A stretch of DNA of 45,506 bases from the NCBI GenBank assembly GCA_012799135.1, contig JAAZLW010000015.1:1-45506 (forward strand), in the 5' to 3' direction. Of this stretch, positions 8,670 through 18,507 are shown piece by piece; positions within the stretch are counted from its first letter, which is position 1; each line of letters begins with the position of its first letter. The notes below the pieces were generated by a model, which worked only from the letters and a program-made list of their open reading frames with translations, made no database searches and was not told the DNA's origin. Source of the DNA: Bacillota bacterium. GTDB taxonomy: Bacteria; Bacillota; Limnochordia; DTU087. Both the position numbers and the translations under genes were made by a program.

Positions 8670-9788
8670 CTAAGCCAATGCTTGATACACCATCCAGGTC
8701 TCGGTAGCCGCCTTGACCCATGAAAACTGGGCCTTGCGTCTATAACCCTTCTGGACCAACTGTTTCCTTAGTTCGTCATCAAGCATGACCCGCAATATCG
8801 CTTCAGAAAGGCTTGCTTCATCATAAGGATCATAGAGTAGACCCCCATCTTCCACAATCTCCGGTATGGAAGACGAGCGGGCAGCTACCACCGGTGTGCC
8901 GCAAGCCATCGCCTCCAAAGGTGGCAACCCAAAGCCTTCGTACAATGAGGGATAGACAAACAGTTCTGCACCACTATACAGATAAGGCATGCTCTCTGTC
9001 GGCACAAAGCCAGGCAAGCTCACTCGTCCTGCCAGGCTCCATTGCTCAACTAAGGTTTTGACCTCTTCATAAGACCCGCCACCGGCACCACCTACCAGGA
9101 CTAGTTGGCAATCATCAGGCAGTCCTGTCAGGATCCGGCGAAAAGCTCGCATCAACCCCACTACATTCTTCCGTCGACTAAATCCCCCCACATTGAGGAT
9201 ATATGGTGCTGCGATTCCCCACTCTTTTTCAACATAGGCCTGAGCCTCTTGGCGGCATATGGGCTTATACATAGGTTCTGCAGCTTCATAGATCACCGCT
9301 ATTTTTTCATCTGGAACACCGAGAATCCGGACCAGGTCCCTCTTAGTGTTAAAGGATACCGCAATGACATAATCCGCCAGATCGACAACCCGAGGTATTT
9401 CCCGCAGGGCTGTTTGCAGATAAGCTTTGCTACAAGTCTGAGGCAACACAAAAGGAATTAGGTCATGAATGGTGACAACCAGTTTTAGCTCCCGTGACCG
9501 CGTGGACGGCAGCCCTATACCATTCTGAGGAATGTGATAGATGTCCAAATCCGTTGCCTGTAAGTCTGGTGATCCCTGCACTTTTTCCCAAAAGCCTCGG
9601 TTCTTACTCTCTCCGGCTGCCAGCTGAAAGCCTTCCTGGACGGTAACCCAGTTGGCCGGTGGATAGACCAATTGATACTGATTCAAGGGATCTATAGATA
9701 GGAGTCCTCGGATCAGCTGGTATGTATAGGTCCCGATACCGGAACCCCGATACCAAAGGGCAGCTCTAGCATCAATCCCAATCTGCAC
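8670..9788 (-). CDS. Glycosyltransferase family 4 (CotSA-like)
   Basis: MQIGIDARAALWYRGSGIGTYTYQL, VGGFSRRKNV and AELFVYPSLYEGFGLPPLEAMACGTPVV. Confidence 0.92.
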   Translation of the reverse strand: MQIGIDARAALWYRGSGIGTYTYQLIRGLLSIDPLNQYQLVYPPANWVTVQEGFQLAAGESKNRGFWEKVQGSPDLQATDLDIYHIPQNGIGLPSTRSRELKLVVTIHDLIPFVLPQTCSKAYLQTALREIPRVVDLADYVIAVSFNTKRDLVRILGVPDEKIAVIYEAAEPMYKPICRQEAQAYVEKEWGIAAPYILNVGGFSRRKNVVGLMRAFRRILTGLPDDCQLVLVGGAGGGSYEEVKTLVEQWSLAGRVSLPGFVPTESMPYLYSGAELFVYPSLYEGFGLPPLEAMACGTPVVAARSSSIPEIVEDGGLLYDPYDEASLSEAILRVMLDDELRKQLVQKGYRRKAQFSWVKAATETWMVYQALA

Positions 9789-9818
9789 TGCCTACGCCCC
9801 CCATCTGCCTATTGGAAT

Positions 9819-10652
9819 GTGACACTACAATATATGAGAATCGTCGGCCTTAGGAACCAGGAACCAAACCTTCTGCCATTCACCATCAAGTCCCAGATCA
9901 CATACTATGCCAATGGATATCATCCCCTAGCTAGAGAGGTAGTGATCGGGTTGGCATCTGAGCTCCCACCGGCAGTGATCTTAGCCGGAGGTCTGGGCAC
10001 CAGGCTAAGGCCCATAGTGTCTGAACGGCCCAAAGCCATGGCCTTGGTAGCCGGCAGGCCCTTCCTTATCCATCAGCTACAATGGCTGCAGGCTAATTCA
10101 GTGAGATCAGTGATCCTTTGCTTAGGGTACAAGGGAGAGCAAATCGCAAACTACTTCGGTGATGGTTCCAGCCTAGATTTAGCGATCATATACAGCTGGG
10201 AGGAGACCCCATTGGGCACTGCGGGTGCCCTAGCTCAGGCTGTCGACCTGCTTCCCCACGAGTTTCTAGTGGTCAATGGTGACACCTATACTGTCTTGCC
10301 TTTACAGCCCCTTTGGGATGCACACCACGAGTATGGTGCGATAGCCACCTTAGCCGTTGCACCTGCCCAGGATAGTAGTGCCGTCGGTGGCATCGAGCTC
10401 GACCCCGATCACCGCATCGTGGCTTTCCGGGAAAAAGAGTCAGGTGCCAAGCTGGTTAGCATGGGCATCTATGCTGCTACACGCAAACTAGTGGAGCTAA
10501 TCCCGCAAAGTCGCCCATGTTCCTTGGAAAAGGACATTTTCCCACATCTGCCTCGACTCTATGGTTACCTTTCGGAAGCCCGATTCATTGACATCGGGAC
10601 TCCTGCTGGCTATTTGGCCCTAGACCGTTACCTAAGCAGTTCGGGATCATGA
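9819..10652 (+). CDS. Sugar-phosphate nucleotidyltransferase (HddC-like; possible D-glycero-D-manno-heptose-1-phosphate guanylyltransferase)
   Basis: AVILAGGLGTRLRPIVSERPKAM, FLVVNGDTY and FIDIGTPAGYLALDRY; next to an HddA-like kinase. The N-terminal ~45 aa of the ORF are probably not coding. Confidence 0.8.
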   Translation: MTLQYMRIVGLRNQEPNLLPFTIKSQITYYANGYHPLAREVVIGLASELPPAVILAGGLGTRLRPIVSERPKAMALVAGRPFLIHQLQWLQANSVRSVILCLGYKGEQIANYFGDGSSLDLAIIYSWEETPLGTAGALAQAVDLLPHEFLVVNGDTYTVLPLQPLWDAHHEYGAIATLAVAPAQDSSAVGGIELDPDHRIVAFREKESGAKLVSMGIYAATRKLVELIPQSRPCSLEKDIFPHLPRLYGYLSEARFIDIGTPAGYLALDRYLSSSGS

Positions 10653-10689
10653 ATTCCTACAACCAATGCCCTTTGGAGGGGGAAATAAT

Positions 10690-11721
10690 ATGATCTTCCG
10701 CAGCAGAGCACCTTTACGGATTAGTTTTTGTGGTGGTGGTACAGATGTATCACCATACCCTGAAGAAAAGGGAGGAGTTGTGTTATCCACCACCATCGAT
10801 AAATATAGCTATGCGACTCTTGTTCCCCAAAGTGAGACAATCATCCAGGTCAAATCCCTGGATTTTGATGTAGTGGCCAAATATGATACCGACCATCAGC
10901 TAGTCTATGATGGTGAGCTGGACCTAGTCAAAGCAGTGCTCAATACCATTTCCGGTGCCAACGATTCCGGTTTTGACCTGTTTCTTCACAGTGATGCACC
11001 ACCGGGTAGTGGCTTGGGTTCCTCTTCTACCATGACGGTGACTATCGTAGGATTGATGCGTCAGTGGCTGCAGAAGCCTTGGACCAACTACGATATTGCC
11101 CAGCTGGCCTACCATATAGAGCGAGAAGTCCTAGGTATCAAAGGTGGCAAACAGGATCAGTATGCGGCCACCTTCGGAGGTTTTAATTTCATTGAGTTCT
11201 ATAAAGACTATACTGTGGTCAACCCCCTGCGCATCTCTCCCATCATTCTTAATGAGCTGGAATACCATCTGCTGCTTTGCTATACAGGAAAGACCCGGCT
11301 ATCTGCCCGCATCATTGAAACACAGGTACAAGGCTATGTGGAAAAACAGGCCACTTCTGTGGCCGCACTGGATGAGCTAAAACAGATTACACTAGATATG
11401 AAAAACGCACTCTTGCAGGGTCGGCTGGATGATTTCGGTACCCTACTACATGATGCCTGGGAGAATAAGAAACAACTGGCTAAGCAGATCACCAACCAGA
11501 GTATCGATCTACTTTACGAAACAGCTAGAAAAAATGGGGCTTTGGGAGGAAAGATCCTAGGTGCCGGAGGAGGAGGCTACCTTTTGGTTTACTGCCCCTT
11601 TGATCAAAAGCACATGATTGCCGAAAAGTTGGAAAACCTAGGGGGCCAAATAGTGAAGTTCGGTTTTGATCAGAACGGGCTACAGACCTGGGAAATAAAC
11701 GACGCCCAGTGTCGCTTCTAA
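10690..11721 (+). CDS. GHMP kinase, D-glycero-D-manno-heptose-7-phosphate kinase-like
   Basis: IFRSRAPLRISFCGGGTDVSPYPEEKGGVVLSTTIDKY, GSGLGSSSTMTV, KQDQYAATFGGFN and KILGAGGGGYLL; RBS GGAGGGGG before ATG 10690. Confidence 0.87.
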   Translation: MIFRSRAPLRISFCGGGTDVSPYPEEKGGVVLSTTIDKYSYATLVPQSETIIQVKSLDFDVVAKYDTDHQLVYDGELDLVKAVLNTISGANDSGFDLFLHSDAPPGSGLGSSSTMTVTIVGLMRQWLQKPWTNYDIAQLAYHIEREVLGIKGGKQDQYAATFGGFNFIEFYKDYTVVNPLRISPIILNELEYHLLLCYTGKTRLSARIIETQVQGYVEKQATSVAALDELKQITLDMKNALLQGRLDDFGTLLHDAWENKKQLAKQITNQSIDLLYETARKNGALGGKILGAGGGGYLLVYCPFDQKHMIAEKLENLGGQIVKFGFDQNGLQTWEINDAQCRF

Positions 11722-11788
11722 GCTGCCTGAGTGGAGTATTTCGTTAGTCACCATCCGGCAAGATCCAGCAGGCTCGTGACCTATCTCG

Positions 11789-12733
11789 CTAGAGCTCCTT
11801 AATATACGGTTTACCACTATGAGCTGGGCCTTCTGTATGGCCTATTAGCCCTGATACAACGACAATGGTCAGAATGAATGGTAACATTAAGAAGATCTCA
11901 TTTGGTATAGCAAAACCGGTGCCTTGCAGATTGTCGGCCAACGAAAAAAAGAATCCGAAAAGGAGCGAGGACCACATAACACCAACTGGCTTCCATTTAC
12001 CGAGAATCACCGCCGCCAAGGCAATATAACCACGTCCACCACTCATTAGGTACACAAACCTTGGCATTGTACCAATGGTTAGCTGGGCGCCGGCCGCACC
12101 GGCCAATAGCCCGCTAATTAGCACACCGGCATACTGAATCGGTTCCACTCGCACTCCCAAGGAATCCGCAACTTGTGGCGCTTCACCGACAGAGGTGAAA
12201 CGCAGGCCGAAAACTGTCCGCTCCAGGAGAAACCATCCGACTAAGACCAAAAGGAAAGCGAGATAAACCAATGGGCCCTGGCTAAAGACTGCATTGAGCA
12301 CAGGCCCTATCACAGGAATGGCCTTTAGAAACGGAATCGTGATGGTTGGTAGTTGGGCCACAAACTCACGCGCACTCCCCTGGCTTTGGAAAAGGGCAAC
12401 CAACAGATAACCTGTCAACCCTTGAGCCAAGAGATTCAAAGCTATGCCGCTGACTATGTGATCAACTTTGTAGGTAGTGGTGACTATAGCGTGGATCAGA
12501 GAAACCAAAAGCCCGGCAACCATGGCCCAAATCACGCCAATCCATGGGTTGCCTGTATAGTACGTCCCTGCATAACCGAAGAAAGCACCGATCATTATTA
12601 TGCCTTCCAGTGCTATATTGACTGTACCGGAACGCTCAGAAAAGACACCACCCAACGCGGTAAGCAGCAATGGAGTGGCTTGGACAATACTCTGGTGTAA
12701 TAGGGTCAAATTGAACACACTACCTAAACTCAT
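11789..12733 (-). CDS. Nucleoside ABC transporter permease (NupQ/YufQ-like)
   Basis: Hydrophobic ORF with GGVFSERSGTVNIALEGIIMIGAF; overlaps the next permease by 4 bp. Confidence 0.88.
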   Translation of the reverse strand: MSLGSVFNLTLLHQSIVQATPLLLTALGGVFSERSGTVNIALEGIIMIGAFFGYAGTYYTGNPWIGVIWAMVAGLLVSLIHAIVTTTYKVDHIVSGIALNLLAQGLTGYLLVALFQSQGSAREFVAQLPTITIPFLKAIPVIGPVLNAVFSQGPLVYLAFLLVLVGWFLLERTVFGLRFTSVGEAPQVADSLGVRVEPIQYAGVLISGLLAGAAGAQLTIGTMPRFVYLMSGGRGYIALAAVILGKWKPVGVMWSSLLFGFFFSLADNLQGTGFAIPNEIFLMLPFILTIVVVSGLIGHTEGPAHSGKPYIKEL

Positions 12734-13785
12734 TTGTTTACCACCTTGTCTACAGCAGCGACTTCACGTTCCTCCGGCCTTTCGGCGACCACTGCCTGAA
12801 TGGCCACGGATAGAATCACTACAGCTTGAATAATCAAGACTACATCCTTGGGCACTCCGGCCGAGAGCTGCAATTCGAGATTGGCACTATTTAGCCCACC
12901 AAAGAGCAATGCTGCCGGTATCAAGCCCAGTGGTTTGTTTTTAGCAAGCAGTGCCACGGCAATTCCCGCAAATCCGGCCCCTGTAGAAAAATTGGCGACC
13001 AGCTTGTGGAAGACGCCTCCGACTATAATCGCACCGGCCAAACCGGCGAAAGCACCGGCCAGCATCATTCCAAATAGCCAGTAACCCTTGATATTCGTTC
13101 CGGCATAGGTAGCCATACGGGGATTTAGGCCAACTGTATTAAGCACAAATCCTTGTTTTGTCCTAGTCAAAAACCAGTGGATAAGAATAACGCAAGCCAC
13201 AGCAATGATGACCGAGATGGTCACTGGGCTTACAGGGTTATTCCATAGTACCGGCAAATGGGCGCTTGGTTTGATCGGATGGGTTTGGGCAGAATAGGAA
13301 CCCTTGTTCAAGGGACCCTTGGTGACCATATAGTTGACGAAGAACTGTGCAATATAGTTGAGCATAATCGTGCTTATTACCTCATGAGCACCGGTATATG
13401 CTTTAAGCAGCCCAGCTACACCCGCAAGTAATGCTCCAAATAACGCGCCCACCACAAGCAGTAAGGGGACTTCGAGAATCCCTGGCAGATCCACATAAAG
13501 GCCAACTAAGACCGCGCCTAGAGCGCCCATGTATAGCTGACCTTCACCCCCGATGTTAAACAAGCCTGCTTTGAAGGCCACTAAGACCGCCATTCCCGTA
13601 AGGATGAGAGGGATTGTATTATTGATTGTGACTGCCAGGCTGTCCAGGGTACCAAACGATCCTACCCAGATTGCCCGCAATGTAAGTAATGGACTGGCCC
13701 CGGTCAATGCCGCCAAGACTAGGCTGATGGCAAGACCTATACAAACGGCGATCAGGGCAGATCCGAAACCACTGGTGATTCTCAC
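12730..13785 (-). CDS. Nucleoside ABC transporter permease (NupP/YufP-like)
   Basis: Hydrophobic ORF with AFKAGLFNIGGEGQLYMGALGA and GAHEVISTIMLNYIA. Confidence 0.88.
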   Translation of the reverse strand: MRITSGFGSALIAVCIGLAISLVLAALTGASPLLTLRAIWVGSFGTLDSLAVTINNTIPLILTGMAVLVAFKAGLFNIGGEGQLYMGALGAVLVGLYVDLPGILEVPLLLVVGALFGALLAGVAGLLKAYTGAHEVISTIMLNYIAQFFVNYMVTKGPLNKGSYSAQTHPIKPSAHLPVLWNNPVSPVTISVIIAVACVILIHWFLTRTKQGFVLNTVGLNPRMATYAGTNIKGYWLFGMMLAGAFAGLAGAIIVGGVFHKLVANFSTGAGFAGIAVALLAKNKPLGLIPAALLFGGLNSANLELQLSAGVPKDVVLIIQAVVILSVAIQAVVAERPEEREVAAVDKVVNK

Positions 13786-13787
13786 TA

Positions 13788-15341
13788 CTATCCCGCTTCC
13801 CTTCCCTGTAACATCAGTAATCCGATCTGTTTTAAGTCTGCATTCTTACTGGTAAATGCACCGACGATGCGTCCATTATACATGACCAAAATCCTGTCAC
13901 TTAGGGTGAGTATTTCATCCAACTCCATAGAAATGAGCAGGATCGCCTTACCCTGGCTCCTGGCCTGAAGCAGGTGGTGATAGACGTACTCCATGGCTGC
14001 TACATCCAGTCCTCTAGTGGGCTGATTGGCAATCAACACTTGTGGATCATGATCCAGCTCCCTGGCGACAATAACTTTCTGCTGATTTCCTCCGGAAAGA
14101 TGCCGGGCAGCAGTATTCCCTTCGGGAGGACGGATATCGAACATTTCGATTAGCCTGTCTGACCGCTCCTCTATGGCCTTATGCTTTAGCAAGATGGTTC
14201 CACTGAGTTCAGGCCGTTCTTCGTGACCGATGGTTACATTGTCCTGAATGGAGAGCTCCATAACCAGGCCGGTACGGCGTCTATCCTCTGGGATATAAGC
14301 AATACCCGATTCTCGTTTCGGCCTAACACCACCAAGAGTAACATCTTGTCCTCGGACTAAGATCTGACCACTAGTTGGCTCAATTAACCCTGTCAACATT
14401 TCAGCCAGTTCACTCTGGCCATTGCCAGATACCCCTGCGATACCCAGAATTTCGCCTTCTCTAATCTCAAAGCTAACACTGTCAACCAGAAGATTACCCG
14501 AGGTAACCTCCCGTAATGATAGGTCCCTCACTGTTAGAACCGGCTCCCCGGCTTGAAGCGGAGGTGGTGTGACACTCAATATAACATTGCGGCCGACCAT
14601 AAGAGAAGCTAATTCACTGCTGGTGATTGACTTTGTAGGCAACGTCTTGACTGTCTTGCCCCTACGCATCACCGTGACTTGGTCAGCTATAGACATAACC
14701 TCATTGAGTTTATGCGTAATCAGGATAATCGTTTTACCCTGTTTCTTTAGGTTTCTTAGCATGCGGAAAAGCTCATCAACCTCTTGTGGGGTCAAGACAG
14801 CGGTAGGTTCATCCAATATCAGGATCGAAGCACCTCGGTAGAGGACCTTAAGCAGTTCGATCTTCTGCTGGGTACCAACAGCCAGACCCGCTACCTGGGT
14901 ATGTAAGTCCAGCTGAAAACCTAACTCTGCCGCAAGTTGCCTAACCTCCTCTTCGCCTTTGTGGCGATCTACCCGTAATCCCCGTCTTGGCTCCTGACCC
15001 AGAATAATATTGTCCAATGTAGTAAGCCGTGGAACTAACATGAACTCCTGATGAACCATGCCGATGCCGTGCTCGATGGCTACCCTCGGATCTGTCAGCC
15101 TCACGGTCTTACCGTTAATTCGGATGATCCCGCTATCCACCATATAAAAGCCATACAGAAGGCGCATGAGAGTGCTTTTCCCTGCTCCATTTTCGCCGAC
15201 AACAGCATGAATATCTCCCCGTCTGACCTTTAGGTCTCCGTGGTCTACTGCTACCACTTGGGAAAATCTCTTGACCACCTGGTGCATCTCAACTGCGTAA
15301 GGTGCGTGATTGCCGCTATCCATCTCATGCGCCTCCTGCAA
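13788..15341 (-). CDS. Nucleoside ABC transporter ATP-binding protein (NupO/YufO-like, two ABC domains)
   Basis: GENGAGKSTLMRLLYG and ILILDEPTAVLTPQE in domain 1; GVSGNGQSEL and LSGGNQQKVIVAREL in domain 2. Confidence 0.94.
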   Translation of the reverse strand: MQEAHEMDSGNHAPYAVEMHQVVKRFSQVVAVDHGDLKVRRGDIHAVVGENGAGKSTLMRLLYGFYMVDSGIIRINGKTVRLTDPRVAIEHGIGMVHQEFMLVPRLTTLDNIILGQEPRRGLRVDRHKGEEEVRQLAAELGFQLDLHTQVAGLAVGTQQKIELLKVLYRGASILILDEPTAVLTPQEVDELFRMLRNLKKQGKTIILITHKLNEVMSIADQVTVMRRGKTVKTLPTKSITSSELASLMVGRNVILSVTPPPLQAGEPVLTVRDLSLREVTSGNLLVDSVSFEIREGEILGIAGVSGNGQSELAEMLTGLIEPTSGQILVRGQDVTLGGVRPKRESGIAYIPEDRRRTGLVMELSIQDNVTIGHEERPELSGTILLKHKAIEERSDRLIEMFDIRPPEGNTAARHLSGGNQQKVIVARELDHDPQVLIANQPTRGLDVAAMEYVYHHLLQARSQGKAILLISMELDEILTLSDRILVMYNGRIVGAFTSKNADLKQIGLLMLQGREAG

Positions 15342-15346
15342 AAACC

Positions 15347-16456
15347 CTAGTTTACTACTGAATAAAGCTCCTGGGGAACCGTGAAGCTCTCGATGAATTC
15401 CTGAGCATTGTCCACAGCCAGTGGGATTTCTAGTTCTTTGTTCCCCGCCCGCATTAGCTCAATGGCCTTATCGACGATTGCCAGAGCTTTGTCAGGCACA
15501 AAGTTCTTAGTGTAACGCATATCGGTGATGCCGGTTGCATTTTCTTGGATACCTACTGCATGGGAGCCGCCCTTAAATGTCCCATCTTGGACATCCTTGA
15601 TAGCCCCAAAGATCACTTCGGGCACATTCTTCAGGGCACTGGTCAACATCATCCCAGGATAGATATCGTCTTGATCGAGGTCAAGACCAATACCCAGGAA
15701 CTGTGGCGGGGTGCCATCTGCTATTGCCTCAATGGCAATCCCAGCTTCTTCGTTTTTCTCCTTGACTGCCTGAAAAACCCCAAGTCCAGTATTAGCCCCA
15801 CTCATCATAATATCTACGTTTTGGCCAATCATGGATAGAGCCAGTGCCTTGCCTCTGGCAGGATCATTAAACGCACCGGCATCCTTCACAACCAATTCAA
15901 CTTGGCTACCGGTCAACTCATTCCATGTTTTGATCCCGGTACCAAGGCCGGCAGTAAAAGCAATAACCGGTGGAATAGACATAGGCTCAACCATACCCAC
16001 CCTACCTGTCTTAGTTGTGGCTGCGGCTACAATACCAGCCAGATAACTGCCTTGACCGGCCCTGATTTCATATGAAGCCAAATTCGGTAAATCCTCTGCC
16101 ACAGAGTCTACCAGCACAAAGTTTACGTCTGGGAACCTGGCTGCAACCTCAGAGATGGCATCTACCATTAGAAAACCCAACGCTACAACCACATCAGCTT
16201 GACGAGCTGCTGTAGTCAGGTTGGGAATAAAATCAGTCTGCTGAAAAGACTGGATGACATTGCCCTTAACTCCAAGCTTTTTCTCGGCCATCTGCACCCC
16301 GAGCCAGCCGCCATCATTAAAGCCCTTATCTCCCAGGCCACCGATATCGGTAACCAGGATAACTCGCAACTCTTCTCCGGAAGCCACCGCAGTGCTAAGT
16401 CCAGATAGACTAAACACCAAGATCAAGATACAAACCAGCATTTTCCTCTTAGTCAT
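15347..16456 (-). CDS. BMP-family nucleoside-binding protein
   Basis: Signal peptide, then VILVTDIGGLGDKGFNDGGWLGVQ; BMP family next to a nucleoside ABC operon. Confidence 0.9.
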   Translation of the reverse strand: MTKRKMLVCILILVFSLSGLSTAVASGEELRVILVTDIGGLGDKGFNDGGWLGVQMAEKKLGVKGNVIQSFQQTDFIPNLTTAARQADVVVALGFLMVDAISEVAARFPDVNFVLVDSVAEDLPNLASYEIRAGQGSYLAGIVAAATTKTGRVGMVEPMSIPPVIAFTAGLGTGIKTWNELTGSQVELVVKDAGAFNDPARGKALALSMIGQNVDIMMSGANTGLGVFQAVKEKNEEAGIAIEAIADGTPPQFLGIGLDLDQDDIYPGMMLTSALKNVPEVIFGAIKDVQDGTFKGGSHAVGIQENATGITDMRYTKNFVPDKALAIVDKAIELMRAGNKELEIPLAVDNAQEFIESFTVPQELYSVVN

Positions 16457-17315
16457 TTACTTTTCCCCCTTTGCTTTGCTTGGCTAATAAGCCAGGATAG
16501 ATATACCGCTTCCCTGTGTGTTTCTTCGTTGCATCCCATTCTGCCAAAATCTTCACCGCGTGTGTCGCCGCCCTAGAGACCTTCTCCTCGACTCCCTCAT
16601 CACTCCAGATATTGTTAATCCGATCCGCCACAATGCCCACAATCATCCCGGCCCGCTTCCGGTATAGCCTGGCCAAGGTAAGTAGAGTCGCTCCCTCCAT
16701 CTCCAGGTTTGTGACTCCCACCCTCTGATAGTGCTCTAGAAGCTGTTCCTTTCCGGGTGCTACATAGTCGTCATAAGCAGGTCTTGCTTGACCGGCAAAA
16801 AAGGACCCAGTGGTAGCCGCCAGTCCCAAATGATAGGAAAACCCCAATTCTTCACAGGCTTGGATCAGTGCCATGACTACATCGTAGTCTGCGTAAGCCG
16901 GGTATTCAGGCCATACATATAGACTAGATGTACCATCAAAACGGACTGCCCCTGCATCAATGACAAGGTCACCACAGTGGATATCAGATTGAATGGAACC
17001 ACTGGTTCCGACCCGGATCAAAGTCTCGGCTCCCAGGCGGGCCAATTCATCCAGTACTACCTCGGTAGAAGGTCCCCCTACACCGGTAGATACAGCGGAA
17101 ATGTCGACTCCCTGATATGTTCCTGTAGCTGTCCGATATTGCCGGTAATTGCCCTTTTCCTCAAACTTGTCCCAGTAACAGGTAATCTTGGGTATCCGAT
17201 CAGGATCACCCGGCAAAAGAACATATGGGGCAAGATCGCCTTTGCGCAACCTGGTTGCATAGGCCACACCCCCTACCTCGGGTCTGTCTGCCGCCGATTG
17301 TGCCATCATAGTCAC
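16449..17315 (-). CDS. Nucleoside phosphorylase (uridine phosphorylase family)
   Basis: YVLLPGDPDRIPKI, VSTGVGGPSTEVVLDELARLGAETLIRVGTSG and LEMEGATLLTLA; 8-bp overlap with the BMP gene. Confidence 0.9.
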   Translation of the reverse strand: MTMMAQSAADRPEVGGVAYATRLRKGDLAPYVLLPGDPDRIPKITCYWDKFEEKGNYRQYRTATGTYQGVDISAVSTGVGGPSTEVVLDELARLGAETLIRVGTSGSIQSDIHCGDLVIDAGAVRFDGTSSLYVWPEYPAYADYDVVMALIQACEELGFSYHLGLAATTGSFFAGQARPAYDDYVAPGKEQLLEHYQRVGVTNLEMEGATLLTLARLYRKRAGMIVGIVADRINNIWSDEGVEEKVSRAATHAVKILAEWDATKKHTGKRYIYPGLLAKQSKGGKVND

Positions 17316-17332
17316 CCTTTCATCATGATCAG

Positions 17333-17370
17333 AAAGGCCAACCGTCAGTTGGATTCACCGGTTGGCCTTT
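17333..17370. terminator. 12-bp perfect hairpin overlapping the 3' end of the mtnA-like gene (attenuator or bidirectional terminator-like)
   Basis: AAAGGCCAACCG (17333-17344) / CGGTTGGCCTTT (17359-17370), 14-nt loop; short T tract on either strand. Confidence 0.55.
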
Positions 17371-18436
17371 TCTCTACCATCACGTGATTCTTGATATCAG
17401 AAGGGGCAAACACACCATTGGCACAGACAATAGCAGAAATGTACTCAGGGGGAGTGACATCAAAGGCTGGATACTCGGCCCTAAGCTCCGGAATAGTTGT
17501 TGGAACCCCGTTTACCTCTTTCACCTCGTCGGCGTTCCGTTGCTCGATGACGATATCGGCACCGGTATTAATGTTTGGATCCACACCCTCATAGGCAAGT
17601 ACAAAGAAGGGAATTCCATGGGCATGAGCAGCAATGGCATGGAGAAACGTTCCTACTTTATTGGCAATCGAGCCATCCATGGCAACAGCATCAGCTGCAG
17701 TGACATACTTATTAATCTTACCGGCTGCCATCATGTAGGCACTCATACTATCAGTGATTAGAGTTACCGGAATACCCATCTCGTGGATGCTTGGTGCTGT
17801 CAACTTAGCACCCTGCAAATATGGCCGAGTCTCACAAGAGTAAACTGATATCTGCTTGCCGGCCTCCCTGGCAAAGTGAAACATCCATAGAATAGCACCG
17901 GCCGCGTAGCAATGGGTAAGAACAGTATCACCATCATCTAGGAGACTAGCGGCATGGCGTCCTGTCTCGCGGCTCACTTCATCAAAATAAGCTAGATAGC
18001 CTTGGACATGCTGAAGGAGCCTTTCCTCCAAATCAGCCGAGCCACCAAACTTCTCGGCTATCTGCTCAAGCTCATGAATCAAGACCCACAAGCGCTGTCC
18101 GGTGGGCCTGGTATTCCTTAGTCTTTCTGCTGCCTTCTGCAAATGCTGACGACGCTTGTCCATAGAGAATTTGCGAGCAGTATGAGCTGCTTGTACATAT
18201 CCCAACCCAGCAGCTACCGCGACCCCAATAGCCCCTTGGATTACCATATCCTCCACGGCCCTAGCTGTAGCTTCATAATCAGTGCAAGTCAACCATTCCC
18301 TCTCAAATGGGAATTTCCGGCGATCAAGCACTTCCACTTGTCCATCTTGATACTTTAGTGTATTGGCATCGCTAATTAGAATTGGCATCTTGTGTTTGGT
18401 CAAATATGGATCTCCCCTTTCCATGTCTCGAGCCAT
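17345..18436 (-). CDS. S-methyl-5-thioribose-1-phosphate isomerase-like (eIF2B/MtnA family)
   Basis: THCYAAGAI, CETRPYLQGAKLTA, GIPVTLITDSMSAYMM, GSIANKVGT and NPAFDVTPPE-like tail; the usual RGAPAIG loop is replaced by QGAIGVAVAAG. Confidence 0.82.
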   Translation of the reverse strand: MARDMERGDPYLTKHKMPILISDANTLKYQDGQVEVLDRRKFPFEREWLTCTDYEATARAVEDMVIQGAIGVAVAAGLGYVQAAHTARKFSMDKRRQHLQKAAERLRNTRPTGQRLWVLIHELEQIAEKFGGSADLEERLLQHVQGYLAYFDEVSRETGRHAASLLDDGDTVLTHCYAAGAILWMFHFAREAGKQISVYSCETRPYLQGAKLTAPSIHEMGIPVTLITDSMSAYMMAAGKINKYVTAADAVAMDGSIANKVGTFLHAIAAHAHGIPFFVLAYEGVDPNINTGADIVIEQRNADEVKEVNGVPTTIPELRAEYPAFDVTPPEYISAIVCANGVFAPSDIKNHVMVEKRPTGESN

Positions 18437-18507
18437 CAGAACTTCGCAAGGTTTGGTCTTCAGTTGACCCCTTGGACCTTCCCGTAAATTTCTATATCGT
18501 TCTATTT

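Noticed and set aside
11789-18436. Mobile element carrying the nucleoside operon into the glycan locus
   Set aside because: No transposase, integrase, flanking direct repeats or tRNA junction were seen; simple rearrangement is as likely.
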